Made by a program: the position numbers and the translations under genes. The notes under the pieces are model-generated. The model was not told the DNA's origin and ran no database searches. It saw nothing but the letters and a program-made list of their open reading frames with translations. A stretch of DNA of 64,000 nt from Candidatus Saccharimonadota bacterium (GTDB lineage Bacteria > Patescibacteriota > Saccharimonadia > Saccharimonadales > Saccharimonadaceae). The stretch is from the NCBI GenBank assembly GCA_017404725.1, contig JAFRBS010000022.1:1-64000 (forward strand). Direction: 5' to 3'. Below are positions 51,826 to 59,506 of this stretch, piece after piece (positions within the stretch are counted from its first letter, which is position 1; every line of letters begins with the position of its first letter).

Positions 51826-53780
51826 AAGTAAGCATCATCGTTCCAGTTTATAATACCGAAAAGTATCTTGCAAGATGCCTAAGTTCGCTTGTTGGTCAGA
51901 CGTATCGAAACACAGAAATCGTCATCATAGACGACGGTTCTACGGACAAATCTCTAAAAATTGCAGAATCGTACGCGAAAGACGACGGCAGAGTAAAAGT
52001 CCTGACGAAAAAACATACCGGAGCCAATCTTGCGCGCAAGAAAGGAATCGAAAACGCGACCGGCGATTACTTTATGTTCATCGACAGCGACGACTGGATC
52101 GAACATGACACGATCGAAAAATTAACGCAAATTCTCCGTAGAAAACGTTATGATATTATCAAATTTAACGCCGTGAATGAGCCTAGTGGCAAAAATGTTC
52201 CGGGCCTAGACCTAAAAGGCGAGAAGGAAAGGGAATTCGCCCCAGGCGATATAAAAAGGCTAGCGCTAGAAACTAAATTGCTGCGGAGCTTGGCTTATGA
52301 AATTATCAGCGAGGAAGTAGTAAAAGCCGCAAAGAGTTTCGGCCGTGCAATGTCTTACGGTGAAGATTATCTGGCTAATCTAGAGATTATCGATAATGCC
52401 TCGAGTTTCCTTGCGGTCGATGATGTATTTTACCACTACCGGAAAGATACCTGCTCGTCTACAACTACTTCGCGAGACAAAGCGATCGCCATACGGAATT
52501 TTGAGGACACGGAAAAGGTGTGCGAAAGTATGATAAAATATGCGAAAAAATGGGGGGTTGAAAACAGTAATCATGCCGCATTCATCGTACTAGATACCTA
52601 TCGAAATTCAATCTACCATCTACTCGAAGTCGGCCAAGTTACAGAAGACGAATTTTGCTCCTTAATCGGTAGCATTTCTAGCACTCTGGAAAAAATCCGC
52701 GCTAGAACATCTCTGCCCGAGCTCTTCAAGGTTTTGCTTAGGCGGCCGTTGTCCTACCAAGTTAAACATTCGGCCGAAATAATTTATGTCTTTAACGGCG
52801 ATTACGATCGTCTATGGGCGAGAAAACGTTTCTACCGAACTGGCGACGGCTCGATTAACAAATATATGCATGGCCGCCTAGGCAACCAACTTTTCCAGTA
52901 CGCCGCGGTCCGCCAAATTCAAGAAAAAAACGGCGGCGGCGACCGAATTCGCCTCAATTTCTCCAAGTATATTTATAGCAAGGGCTTCGACGATGAACTC
53001 AGGAATTTCAACGTAAAACCTTATGAAGAGGTTAACCATATTCATTTTACGCCGATCCAGCTCGCCGAAATTCTGCGATATAAAATCATTAAAAGGATTT
53101 ACCGATTTAGGCGTCCAGAGAGTTATTACGATTTTCGCGCCAAGTTAGAGATGAAAAACCGGAAAAAACTCCAGGGAGAAGGTATTTACTGGAAGGAAGA
53201 TGGAAAATTGGTTATCTGCCCAACCGACAAAAAACGCAAAATCGTCATCGGACATTTTGAGTCTAGCGCGAATTTTGATAAAATTAGGCCGCAGCTCCTA
53301 GAAGAGATTACGCCGAAAAAACCGCCGCTAAGGAAAAATTCCGAACTTTATGATATTATAGCGGATACTAATTCGGTCTGCATTTCGATTCGTCGCGGCG
53401 ATTTTGTGTCCAACCCTGAGTTTGCCAAGAGATTTAATGTTTGCGGCCCAGAATATTTTAAGCGCGCTATCTCAGAAATTAAGAAGCACGTCAAAAATCC
53501 GACGTTTATCATGTTCTCTGACGATATCGAGTGGTGCAAAGAAAACATCAAAGTCCCAGGCGAAGTTTATTATGAAGACGGGACTGATCCAGTCTGGGAG
53601 AAACTGCGGCTGATGTATTCCTGCAAACATTTTATCATCAGCAACAGTACATTTAGCTGGTGGGCTCAATATCTGTCGCGGAATGAGGAAAAAATCGTTA
53701 TAGCACCAGCAGTTTGGCAGAATTTCGGGTATAATAAAGACATATATGATAAGAAATGGATTTTAGTAGACAATGCGTAG
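51822..53780 (+). CDS. Fusion of GT2 and GT11 (fucosyltransferase-like) glycosyltransferases
   Basis: 652 residues. Residues 1-about 300 are a GT2 domain (SIIVPVYNTEKYLARCLSSL, IDDGSTD, FMFIDSDDWIE with the DxD site). Residues about 345-652 are GT11: HGRLGNQLFQYAAVRQI, the sugar-nucleotide motif SIRRGDFV, and SNSTFSWWAQYLS. GT11 enzymes are alpha-1,2-fucosyltransferases or related. A single chain adding two sugars in turn is inferred. Starts in an ATGA overlap. Confidence 0.88.
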   Translation: MKVSIIVPVYNTEKYLARCLSSLVGQTYRNTEIVIIDDGSTDKSLKIAESYAKDDGRVKVLTKKHTGANLARKKGIENATGDYFMFIDSDDWIEHDTIEKLTQILRRKRYDIIKFNAVNEPSGKNVPGLDLKGEKEREFAPGDIKRLALETKLLRSLAYEIISEEVVKAAKSFGRAMSYGEDYLANLEIIDNASSFLAVDDVFYHYRKDTCSSTTTSRDKAIAIRNFEDTEKVCESMIKYAKKWGVENSNHAAFIVLDTYRNSIYHLLEVGQVTEDEFCSLIGSISSTLEKIRARTSLPELFKVLLRRPLSYQVKHSAEIIYVFNGDYDRLWARKRFYRTGDGSINKYMHGRLGNQLFQYAAVRQIQEKNGGGDRIRLNFSKYIYSKGFDDELRNFNVKPYEEVNHIHFTPIQLAEILRYKIIKRIYRFRRPESYYDFRAKLEMKNRKKLQGEGIYWKEDGKLVICPTDKKRKIVIGHFESSANFDKIRPQLLEEITPKKPPLRKNSELYDIIADTNSVCISIRRGDFVSNPEFAKRFNVCGPEYFKRAISEIKKHVKNPTFIMFSDDIEWCKENIKVPGEVYYEDGTDPVWEKLRLMYSCKHFIISNSTFSWWAQYLSRNEEKIVIAPAVWQNFGYNKDIYDKKWILVDNA

Positions 53781-54885
53781 AATCTTGAGTAAACGAAGAC
53801 TGTCCGGGGGTATGATCATGTATTATGTGGCTTTTTCCGTGATCGTTCTTCATAGACTAGCTAGCAGTTCGACGCTGATAATGGTTCCTGAAATCGTTTC
53901 GCACATATTAATCCTTGCGGCATCAATAATTTTTCTCGTCAAAATCATCTTAGACCGACACAAATTTTCTGAGCTTATAGCCACAATAGCCCTCTCCTTA
54001 CTTTCCTTGTATATCTATTTTACTACTGGGGCATCCTTTTTCTTGACGACCTTCTTGGCCATCGTCGCGATAAAAGGTGTGAGCCTAAAGTCGGTTATTA
54101 AACTCGACGTCTTGTTTAAGTCAGTATTTCTATTTTCGCACGCTTTACTCTTCCTGTTAGATTATATTTTCGGCCTAGGCGACGCCCTGACATATATTAG
54201 CGAGTCCACTAAGGGAACCAGCTATTTTCTATACTTTATTAACCCTAATACCACTGGCCTGATCGCAACTTGGCTTGCTATCGATATTCTCTATCTATAC
54301 GACAACCCGAAATTCAAACAGTTTATTCTCCCGACTATCTTAGTAATAGCCGCCTTCTTAATCACTCGCTCTCGCACCCCATTCTATTGCTACGTATTGT
54401 ATCTAGTTTTGCATTTTTTCAAGGGAGAGAAAACGCTTACTGTCGCCCAGAAAATAATTTATCCAGTAGCCGCGCTGGCTTCGCTGATCATCGTTAGATT
54501 TTTGAGCGTGGACAACGGTGTGTTTATGACGTTAAACTCAGTTTTCTCGGGCCGACTATTATTCTCGGCGCAAGCTTTCTCTGAAACCGGCATGCAAGTT
54601 TTACCAAGCGCGGCTGGCAGCGAAATTCTCGAAAACTTCATCATCGATAATTTTTACGTACGTTGTTTCATATTTTACGGGCTAATTACTCTGGTTTTGT
54701 TCTATCTGCCGCATCTATTTCTGCCCAAGAAGGGGGCCAAAAAAGCAAAGCGAATATCGATCGTTACCTCTGTATATCTGTTCTTCGAGACGGCCCTAGT
54801 GAACGTGGGCTTCGGCATCCCGTATTTAATGTTGGCGGACAGCATAGTTAATCGGAAGGACAAAAATGAAGCGCCTAAAGAATAA
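53773..54885 (+). CDS. Wzy-like polysaccharide polymerase (O-antigen ligase type)
   Basis: 370 residues with 10-11 hydrophobic segments and a larger outside loop (about 255-290). No strong sequence motif, which is usual for Wzy. Its place between the glycosyltransferases and the flippase supports the call. Overlaps its neighbours by 8 and 20 bases. AT-rich relative to the housekeeping genes. Confidence 0.7.
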   Translation: MRRILSKRRLSGGMIMYYVAFSVIVLHRLASSSTLIMVPEIVSHILILAASIIFLVKIILDRHKFSELIATIALSLLSLYIYFTTGASFFLTTFLAIVAIKGVSLKSVIKLDVLFKSVFLFSHALLFLLDYIFGLGDALTYISESTKGTSYFLYFINPNTTGLIATWLAIDILYLYDNPKFKQFILPTILVIAAFLITRSRTPFYCYVLYLVLHFFKGEKTLTVAQKIIYPVAALASLIIVRFLSVDNGVFMTLNSVFSGRLLFSAQAFSETGMQVLPSAAGSEILENFIIDNFYVRCFIFYGLITLVLFYLPHLFLPKKGAKKAKRISIVTSVYLFFETALVNVGFGIPYLMLADSIVNRKDKNEAPKE

Positions 54886-56242
54886 AACTCCGTTAAAAAA
54901 CTCCCTGACCGCCCTGATCGCTAACGGCGTTGCCATTCTTCTCGGTTTTATTGCTCAGCGAGTTTTCGCGAACGCGCTTGGCCCGGAGTATTTGGGTATA
55001 AACGGGTTTTTTTCCAATATTATTTCCATGCTCAGTGTCGCCGAACTCGGCATTGGTTCTGCTATTATCTACAACCTATACCGTCCGATGAAGCTCGGTG
55101 ACAAAGAGCTCATAAAATCACTAGCTGGCTTCTATAAGAAAGCCTACCGGGTTATCATGCTGGCGATCTCTGGCATAGGCCTCGCCATCTTGCCGTCTCT
55201 AGGGCTGATAGTCGGCGATTTGACCATCGACACGAACATTTACCTGATTTTCAGTCTGTTCATCATAGATTCGGTCGCGTCGTACCTGCTCGCTTATCGT
55301 CGCAGTATTCTCTACGCTGATCGCAAAAACTATTTAATCTCCCTGGTACATATCGGCTACCTTGTGGTTCTGAATGCTCTCCAGATCCTACTCTTGATTT
55401 TGACGCAAAATTTCTATCTGTATCTTATCGTCAGGATTCTCCTGCGGCTTGTCGAGAACTACGTTTTATACCAGATGACCGCGAAGCGCTACCCGTACTT
55501 AAAAGAGCAAGCCAAGGAACTGCCAAAGAAGATCAAGAAGGACATCTTTATTAAGACCAAGGGCCTACTCTTCCATAAAATTGGGAGTTTCGTCATTCTC
55601 GGTACGGACAACTTAGTCATATCTTGTTTCTTGGGCATCACCACGGTCGGGTTTTACTCTAACTACGCGATGATTATTGTGGCATTAAACACGGTGTTTA
55701 GCCAGGCGATTTTTGCGCTCATTCCGTCGGTCGGGCATCTGCTCGTCGAGAAGGACCAGCCGCGAAATTTTGCCACGTTTAGGAAAGTCCGCCAGACCAC
55801 TTTTCTCGTCGCGCTTCTTACCAGCGTCGGGCTGCTCGTCCTCGCCACGCCGTTCGTTAAACTTTGGCTCGGCGAGAGCTATCTTTTGCCATTAATCACG
55901 CTGTTTATTTTGACCATCAACTATTTCCAGCAGCTCATGCGCGCCAGTTTCGTGACGTTTAAAGAGGCCGCCGGCATTTACCATGAGGACCGTTTCGCTC
56001 CACTCGTCGAGTCCGCTGTCAATATTGTCGCGTCAATCGTGCTCGTCCAGTGGCTCGGTCTCCCAGGCGTATTCATCGGCACGATCCTCTCGAGCCTAGT
56101 CCTCTGGTGCTTCAGCTACCCGAAATTCGTCTATAAGCCGCTTTTCGGCCGTTCTTATCGCCAATATGCCCTCGAGATTGGCGCCTATTTTGCGATATTC
56201 GCCGCCATTATTACGCCGATCTACCTGTTGCTCACCGCTTAA
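54866..56242 (+). CDS. Wzx-like polysaccharide flippase
   Basis: 458 residues, 12-14 membrane segments, MATE/MOP superfamily pattern: LTALIANGVAILLGFIAQRVFANALGPEYLGINGFFSNI (in parts) at the N-terminus. Moves lipid-linked repeat units across the membrane. Overlaps the polymerase gene by 20 bases; last gene of the operon. Confidence 0.87.
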   Translation: MKRLKNKTPLKNSLTALIANGVAILLGFIAQRVFANALGPEYLGINGFFSNIISMLSVAELGIGSAIIYNLYRPMKLGDKELIKSLAGFYKKAYRVIMLAISGIGLAILPSLGLIVGDLTIDTNIYLIFSLFIIDSVASYLLAYRRSILYADRKNYLISLVHIGYLVVLNALQILLLILTQNFYLYLIVRILLRLVENYVLYQMTAKRYPYLKEQAKELPKKIKKDIFIKTKGLLFHKIGSFVILGTDNLVISCFLGITTVGFYSNYAMIIVALNTVFSQAIFALIPSVGHLLVEKDQPRNFATFRKVRQTTFLVALLTSVGLLVLATPFVKLWLGESYLLPLITLFILTINYFQQLMRASFVTFKEAAGIYHEDRFAPLVESAVNIVASIVLVQWLGLPGVFIGTILSSLVLWCFSYPKFVYKPLFGRSYRQYALEIGAYFAIFAAIITPIYLLLTA

Positions 56243-56272
56243 AGCGAAGTCTAAAGCGAAGTTTTTCCGCTC

Positions 56273-56329
56273 ATACCCGTAAAAACTCCCAAAAATCCCC
56301 GACTTTTTACGGTTATACCCGTAAAAACT
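56273..56329 (+). promoter_or_regulatory. Repeated CCGTAAAAA motifs before the LCP promoter
   Basis: CCGTAAAAA at 56277-56285 and 56319-56327, exactly 42 bases apart, and an inverted copy TTTTTACGG at 56304-56312. The two direct copies sit in a longer shared ATACCCGTAAAAACT. They lie upstream of TTGACA (56347-56352), 17 bases, TAAAAT (56370-56375). A regulator-binding array is inferred. Confidence 0.6.
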
Positions 56330-56384
56330 TGACATAAGCGTAGCAGTTGACATTTCCCGCATTTTAGTGTAAAATATAGGTAAT

Positions 56385-57716
56385 ATGTCAGATTTTGACT
56401 ACAGAGCGGGAAGGCATAAACAGCCTATCTGGAAAGTTATCCTGAAAGTTATTGGGGCGCTGCTTTTGATCGCCACGATCTTTGTTGGGATTTATACTCT
56501 TTATGCCCGTCATCGCCTCAATAATTTCCTAAAAACCGCGACCGAAACAACGAAAGAAACCCAGTCTTATTCTGTTGCAACCCTAAAAACCAGCAGTTTT
56601 AACGAAATCTCGCGACTAAAAGACAAGAAAATCGGCTTTCTGTCAACGAACCCATACCTCGAGAAGGCAGAGAAAAAGCTTCGCGAAGCGGTCGATTATC
56701 GTACCGGCCTCGAGAACGATCCCGAGGCGCTGCTCGAAAATCTCAGAGACGGGAACGACTTCTTGGCGATCGCGCTCGAGAGCAACTATTTTGACGAACT
56801 AAGCGGTGAAACCAGCCCAACCAGCCAATCCAGCGAAACCAGCCAGCTAGACGACCTGAAAATCATCTACACTTTCGAAATCACTCTTGACGACGAAATC
56901 GCCGAAGGCGACGAAACGCCGAGCCCGCTGAGCGAGCCGTTCGTCGCCTATATCTCCGGCAGCGACTCGCGTGGCGACCTCTCCCAGACCGCCCGTTCCG
57001 ACGTCAACATCCTCGCGGTCGTGAACCCGAAAACCGCGAAAATCCTCCTGATAAACACCCCGCGCGACTACTACGTCCAGCTCCACGGCACAACGGGCAC
57101 GAAGGACAAGCTGACCCACGCCGGCGTCTACGGGACCAAGATGAGCAAAAACACCCTCGAGGACCTTTACGGCGTGAACGTCGACTATACGGTTAAGGTC
57201 GGCTTCAAAGCCGTTTCCGGCATCGTCAACGCGATCGACGGCATTGACCTCGATTCTGATCAAGAATTGACCCTGAAAACCGAGGGTAAGGACCCGAAAA
57301 CTTGTCACTTTATCGTCGGCGTCCAGCACGTCGACGGTGACTGCGCCCTCAGGTTCGCGCGCGAGCGAAAATCCTACGCCTCCGGCGATCGCCACCGCGG
57401 CGAAAACCAGCAGCAGGTCATCGAAAAAGTCGTCAGCAAAATCTCCAGTAACAAAGGCTACCTCTTAAAATGGGCCGAAATCCTCGGTGCCGTCGAAGGC
57501 TCGCTCGAAATTTCTGCCCCGTTCGAGGACGTCTCGAAATTCGTCCGCGACCAAATCAAATCCCCGAAAAACTGGCAAGTCGAGTCCATCGCTGTCGACG
57601 GCACCGGCTCGATGCAACCGACCTATTCGATGGGCTCCCGCCCGCTTTACGTCATGATCCCGGACGAGGCTACGGTCGCCGCCGCCAAGGCCAAAATCGC
57701 CGAATATTTAAAATAG
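56385..57716 (+). CDS. LytR-CpsA-Psr (LCP) family glycopolymer ligase
   Basis: 443 residues: a short cytoplasmic part, one membrane segment (about 18-42), a linker with coiled-coil character, then the LCP domain from about 185: YISGSDSRGDLSQTARSDVNIL, LLINTPRDYYV, GVYG, DYTVKVGFKAV and ALRFARERKSYASGDRHRGENQQQV with the conserved Arg residues that bind the pyrophosphate lipid. LCP proteins attach lipid-linked glycopolymers to peptidoglycan, which suits the glycan operon just upstream. ATG is about ten bases after the -10, so the leader is very short. Confidence 0.92.
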   Translation: MSDFDYRAGRHKQPIWKVILKVIGALLLIATIFVGIYTLYARHRLNNFLKTATETTKETQSYSVATLKTSSFNEISRLKDKKIGFLSTNPYLEKAEKKLREAVDYRTGLENDPEALLENLRDGNDFLAIALESNYFDELSGETSPTSQSSETSQLDDLKIIYTFEITLDDEIAEGDETPSPLSEPFVAYISGSDSRGDLSQTARSDVNILAVVNPKTAKILLINTPRDYYVQLHGTTGTKDKLTHAGVYGTKMSKNTLEDLYGVNVDYTVKVGFKAVSGIVNAIDGIDLDSDQELTLKTEGKDPKTCHFIVGVQHVDGDCALRFARERKSYASGDRHRGENQQQVIEKVVSKISSNKGYLLKWAEILGAVEGSLEISAPFEDVSKFVRDQIKSPKNWQVESIAVDGTGSMQPTYSMGSRPLYVMIPDEATVAAAKAKIAEYLK

Positions 57717-57719
57717 CCC

Positions 57720-57941
57720 TTGCGCTTTCTGGACGAAATGTGCTATACTAGAGCTAGCAATTCCTAGCAAGAATTGGTAAGTAATGTATTCACGCAGTCT
57801 TCGGACGAAGGTGCAATTAATGCGGCCGTTCAGTAGTGCTGCATTCACCTTTGTGGATACATGCGCGATTCTTGCTAGGAAAGCTGGACGGTCGCATTTT
57901 TTGATAGCGGCCTCCGAATAAAGTAAGCATTAGGAGGTAAA
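57720..57941 (+). promoter_or_regulatory. Leader RNA with interleaved terminator and anti-terminator
   Basis: TTGCGC (57720-57725), 18 bases, TGCTATACT (-10 at 57744-57749). A long rod can form: CCTAGCAAGAAT/ATTCTTGCTAGG (57763-57774, 57868-57879), TGTATTCAC/GTGGATACA (57785-57793, 57853-57861), AAGGTG/CACCTT (57808-57813, 57846-57851) and AATGCGGC/GCTGCATT (57819-57826, 57838-57845). A competing 13-bp stem TGCGGCCGTTCAG/CTGGACGGTCGCA (57821-57833, 57884-57896) is followed by T6. The two cannot form together, the layout of an attenuator or riboswitch. Ligand unknown. Confidence 0.65.
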
Positions 57942-59123
57942 ATGAACTATCAAAACGTTAATATCAAGATCTTAATCTCTTCTTTAACGCTTATGCTTTT
58001 TGCGGCTGGCGCCGCCAGCGCCGTCTCCGCAACCTCCGCCTCCGGCACCACTCGCATAGAGATGGAAGTCGCCACGGCGATCGCCATGAAAATCGTTTCT
58101 CCGAACGATGTCGACCCAGATTGTATCGCGGAAGCCGGCGTAACCTACGGCGTAGCGAACAGATACGCCAGCAGCACCGGAGACAATTCCGGCAAGGTAG
58201 TCGATACCTTTAACGGCAACGTTGGTGAAGCTGATGAGATTAACGCCAATACCTCCTGTTCCAAACTCTCCATGGCCCCGAACACCTTCGACTCTACCTA
58301 TTCCGACGTTACTGTTTATACAAACTCTCCGTCTGGTTATGCCCTAACCATACAGCCAGCAACCGGCGAAAGCGCCGACCTAGTCAATGTCTTAGACGGT
58401 ACTAAGACGATCCCAGCCGGCGTGTTAACAGAGAGTAGCGGCACAGTTATCGGCGGCCAAAACCTCTGGAGCTATAAGACCGATAATGGCCTCCCTACCT
58501 CCTGGACCGCCATGACTTCCTCCCCGGCGACGATTAAGGCTTATAGCCAAGAAACCTCCAGCGGCGATACGACGCGAGTAACCTACGGCGTTAGCGCCGG
58601 CACCAACCCTTCAGGAACCTATAACACGACCTTAACTTATACTGCTACGATGTTTGATGGGCCTAACCCATACGTAGGCAATATAGAAACAAATACAGTA
58701 GCGAACCTAACAGTTTCCCCAACCTCCCTAAAGATCGCCAGAAACCAGTCTAAGACTTTAACCGTAACCCCAGCAGAAGGTTATTACTTAAGCGAAGTTA
58801 CCTGCCCTACTGGTTATGCTTGTTCTGGATATACTACCGATAAATCAGACAGCGCTTCAGCCGAACCTCAAGACATTACGGTTAAGAATGAATCTGCCTC
58901 CTCGACAGCCGCTACGGTTGGGCTGGAGGTTGAGAAACTGGCGCCGGAATTCTTTGAAATTACGACGATGCAGCAGATGACCCCGAGCGTCTGCAATTCC
59001 GTTCCAACGCCATCAGCATCCGCTACAACGTCCATGACGGCCGCAAATTACGATTCAGACCTTCTTGTCGAGGGCGGGTCTTATGTCGCACAAGGTTGCT
59101 TGTGCGACATAAGGGTGCTATAA
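57942..59123 (+). CDS. Secreted surface protein, apparently lacking its FISUMP domain
   Basis: 393 residues. A signal peptide ends near ASAVSA. Ser/Thr-rich beta domains follow, then a Bacterial-Ig-like region (NLTVSPTSLKIARNQSKTLTVTP) and TTMQQMTPSVCNSVPTPSASATTSM. In FISUMP surface proteins of this lineage such a region normally leads into the FISUMP domain. Here the frame ends after 20 more residues, inside a perfect 14-bp inverted repeat. AGGAGGT lies before ATG. It is preceded by the attenuator-like leader. The truncation is inferred from family pattern, not from alignment. Confidence 0.7.
   Translation: MNYQNVNIKILISSLTLMLFAAGAASAVSATSASGTTRIEMEVATAIAMKIVSPNDVDPDCIAEAGVTYGVANRYASSTGDNSGKVVDTFNGNVGEADEINANTSCSKLSMAPNTFDSTYSDVTVYTNSPSGYALTIQPATGESADLVNVLDGTKTIPAGVLTESSGTVIGGQNLWSYKTDNGLPTSWTAMTSSPATIKAYSQETSSGDTTRVTYGVSAGTNPSGTYNTTLTYTATMFDGPNPYVGNIETNTVANLTVSPTSLKIARNQSKTLTVTPAEGYYLSEVTCPTGYACSGYTTDKSDSASAEPQDITVKNESASSTAATVGLEVEKLAPEFFEITTMQQMTPSVCNSVPTPSASATTSMTAANYDSDLLVEGGSYVAQGCLCDIRVL
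59080..59113. repeat. Perfect 14-bp inverted repeat at the end of the truncated gene
   Basis: CTTATGTCGCACAA (59080-59093), loop ggttgc, TTGTGCGACATAAG (59100-59113). It encodes the last residues of the 57942 protein. The loop and right arm supply the -35 (TTGCTT, 59097-59102) of the gatC promoter, with TATAAT at 59119-59124. It has no U-run. Confidence 0.85.
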
Positions 59124-59130
59124 TAAAAAG

Positions 59131-59418
59131 ATGGAAATCACACGCGAGGAAATTGACCATCTAGCCCAGCTTTCGAACTTCTCCCTGGAAGACGCGGAGG
59201 CGAATGCCTTGGGTAAAGATCTAAACCAGATTATCAGCTATATTTCCCAGCTTGACGAGCTCGATACCGAGGGCGTCGAGCCGACTTATCAGGTTTTCGA
59301 GATGGAAAATGTCTGGCGTGATGACGAGATTAAAACTCAGGAGGCGGACAGGGAAGCTTTGCTCGCGCTTGCCCCTGAACAGCAGGAACATCAAATTAAA
59401 GTGCCGAAGGTTTTGTAG
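59131..59418 (+). CDS. gatC: Aspartyl/glutamyl-tRNA amidotransferase subunit C
   Basis: 95 residues: EITREEIDHLAQLSNFSLEDAEANAL, LNQIISYISQLDELDTEGVEPTYQVFEMENVWRDDE (in parts) is classical GatC. It wraps around GatA and GatB in the complex that makes Gln-tRNA or Asn-tRNA. ATG is six bases after TATAAT: leaderless. Confidence 0.95.
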   Translation: MEITREEIDHLAQLSNFSLEDAEANALGKDLNQIISYISQLDELDTEGVEPTYQVFEMENVWRDDEIKTQEADREALLALAPEQQEHQIKVPKVL

Positions 59419-59419
59419 C

Positions 59420-59506
59420 ATGGACGAAGATCTAGAGAAGTTATTAGAAGAAGAACGCGAGAACGCGGAAAACGTAGAAAGGGACGAGCATGCAGATTGC
59501 GAGTAA
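59420..59506 (+). CDS. Possible 28-residue acidic peptide between gatC and gatA
   Basis: ATG 59420, two bases after the gatC stop, opens a frame of 28 codons (MDEDLEKLLEEERENAENVE...) ending at TAA 59506, inside the first codons of gatA in another frame. Highly charged, helical. It could be a coupling device that carries ribosomes to the gatA start, or a chance frame. Confidence 0.35.
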   Translation: MDEDLEKLLEEERENAENVERDEHADCE

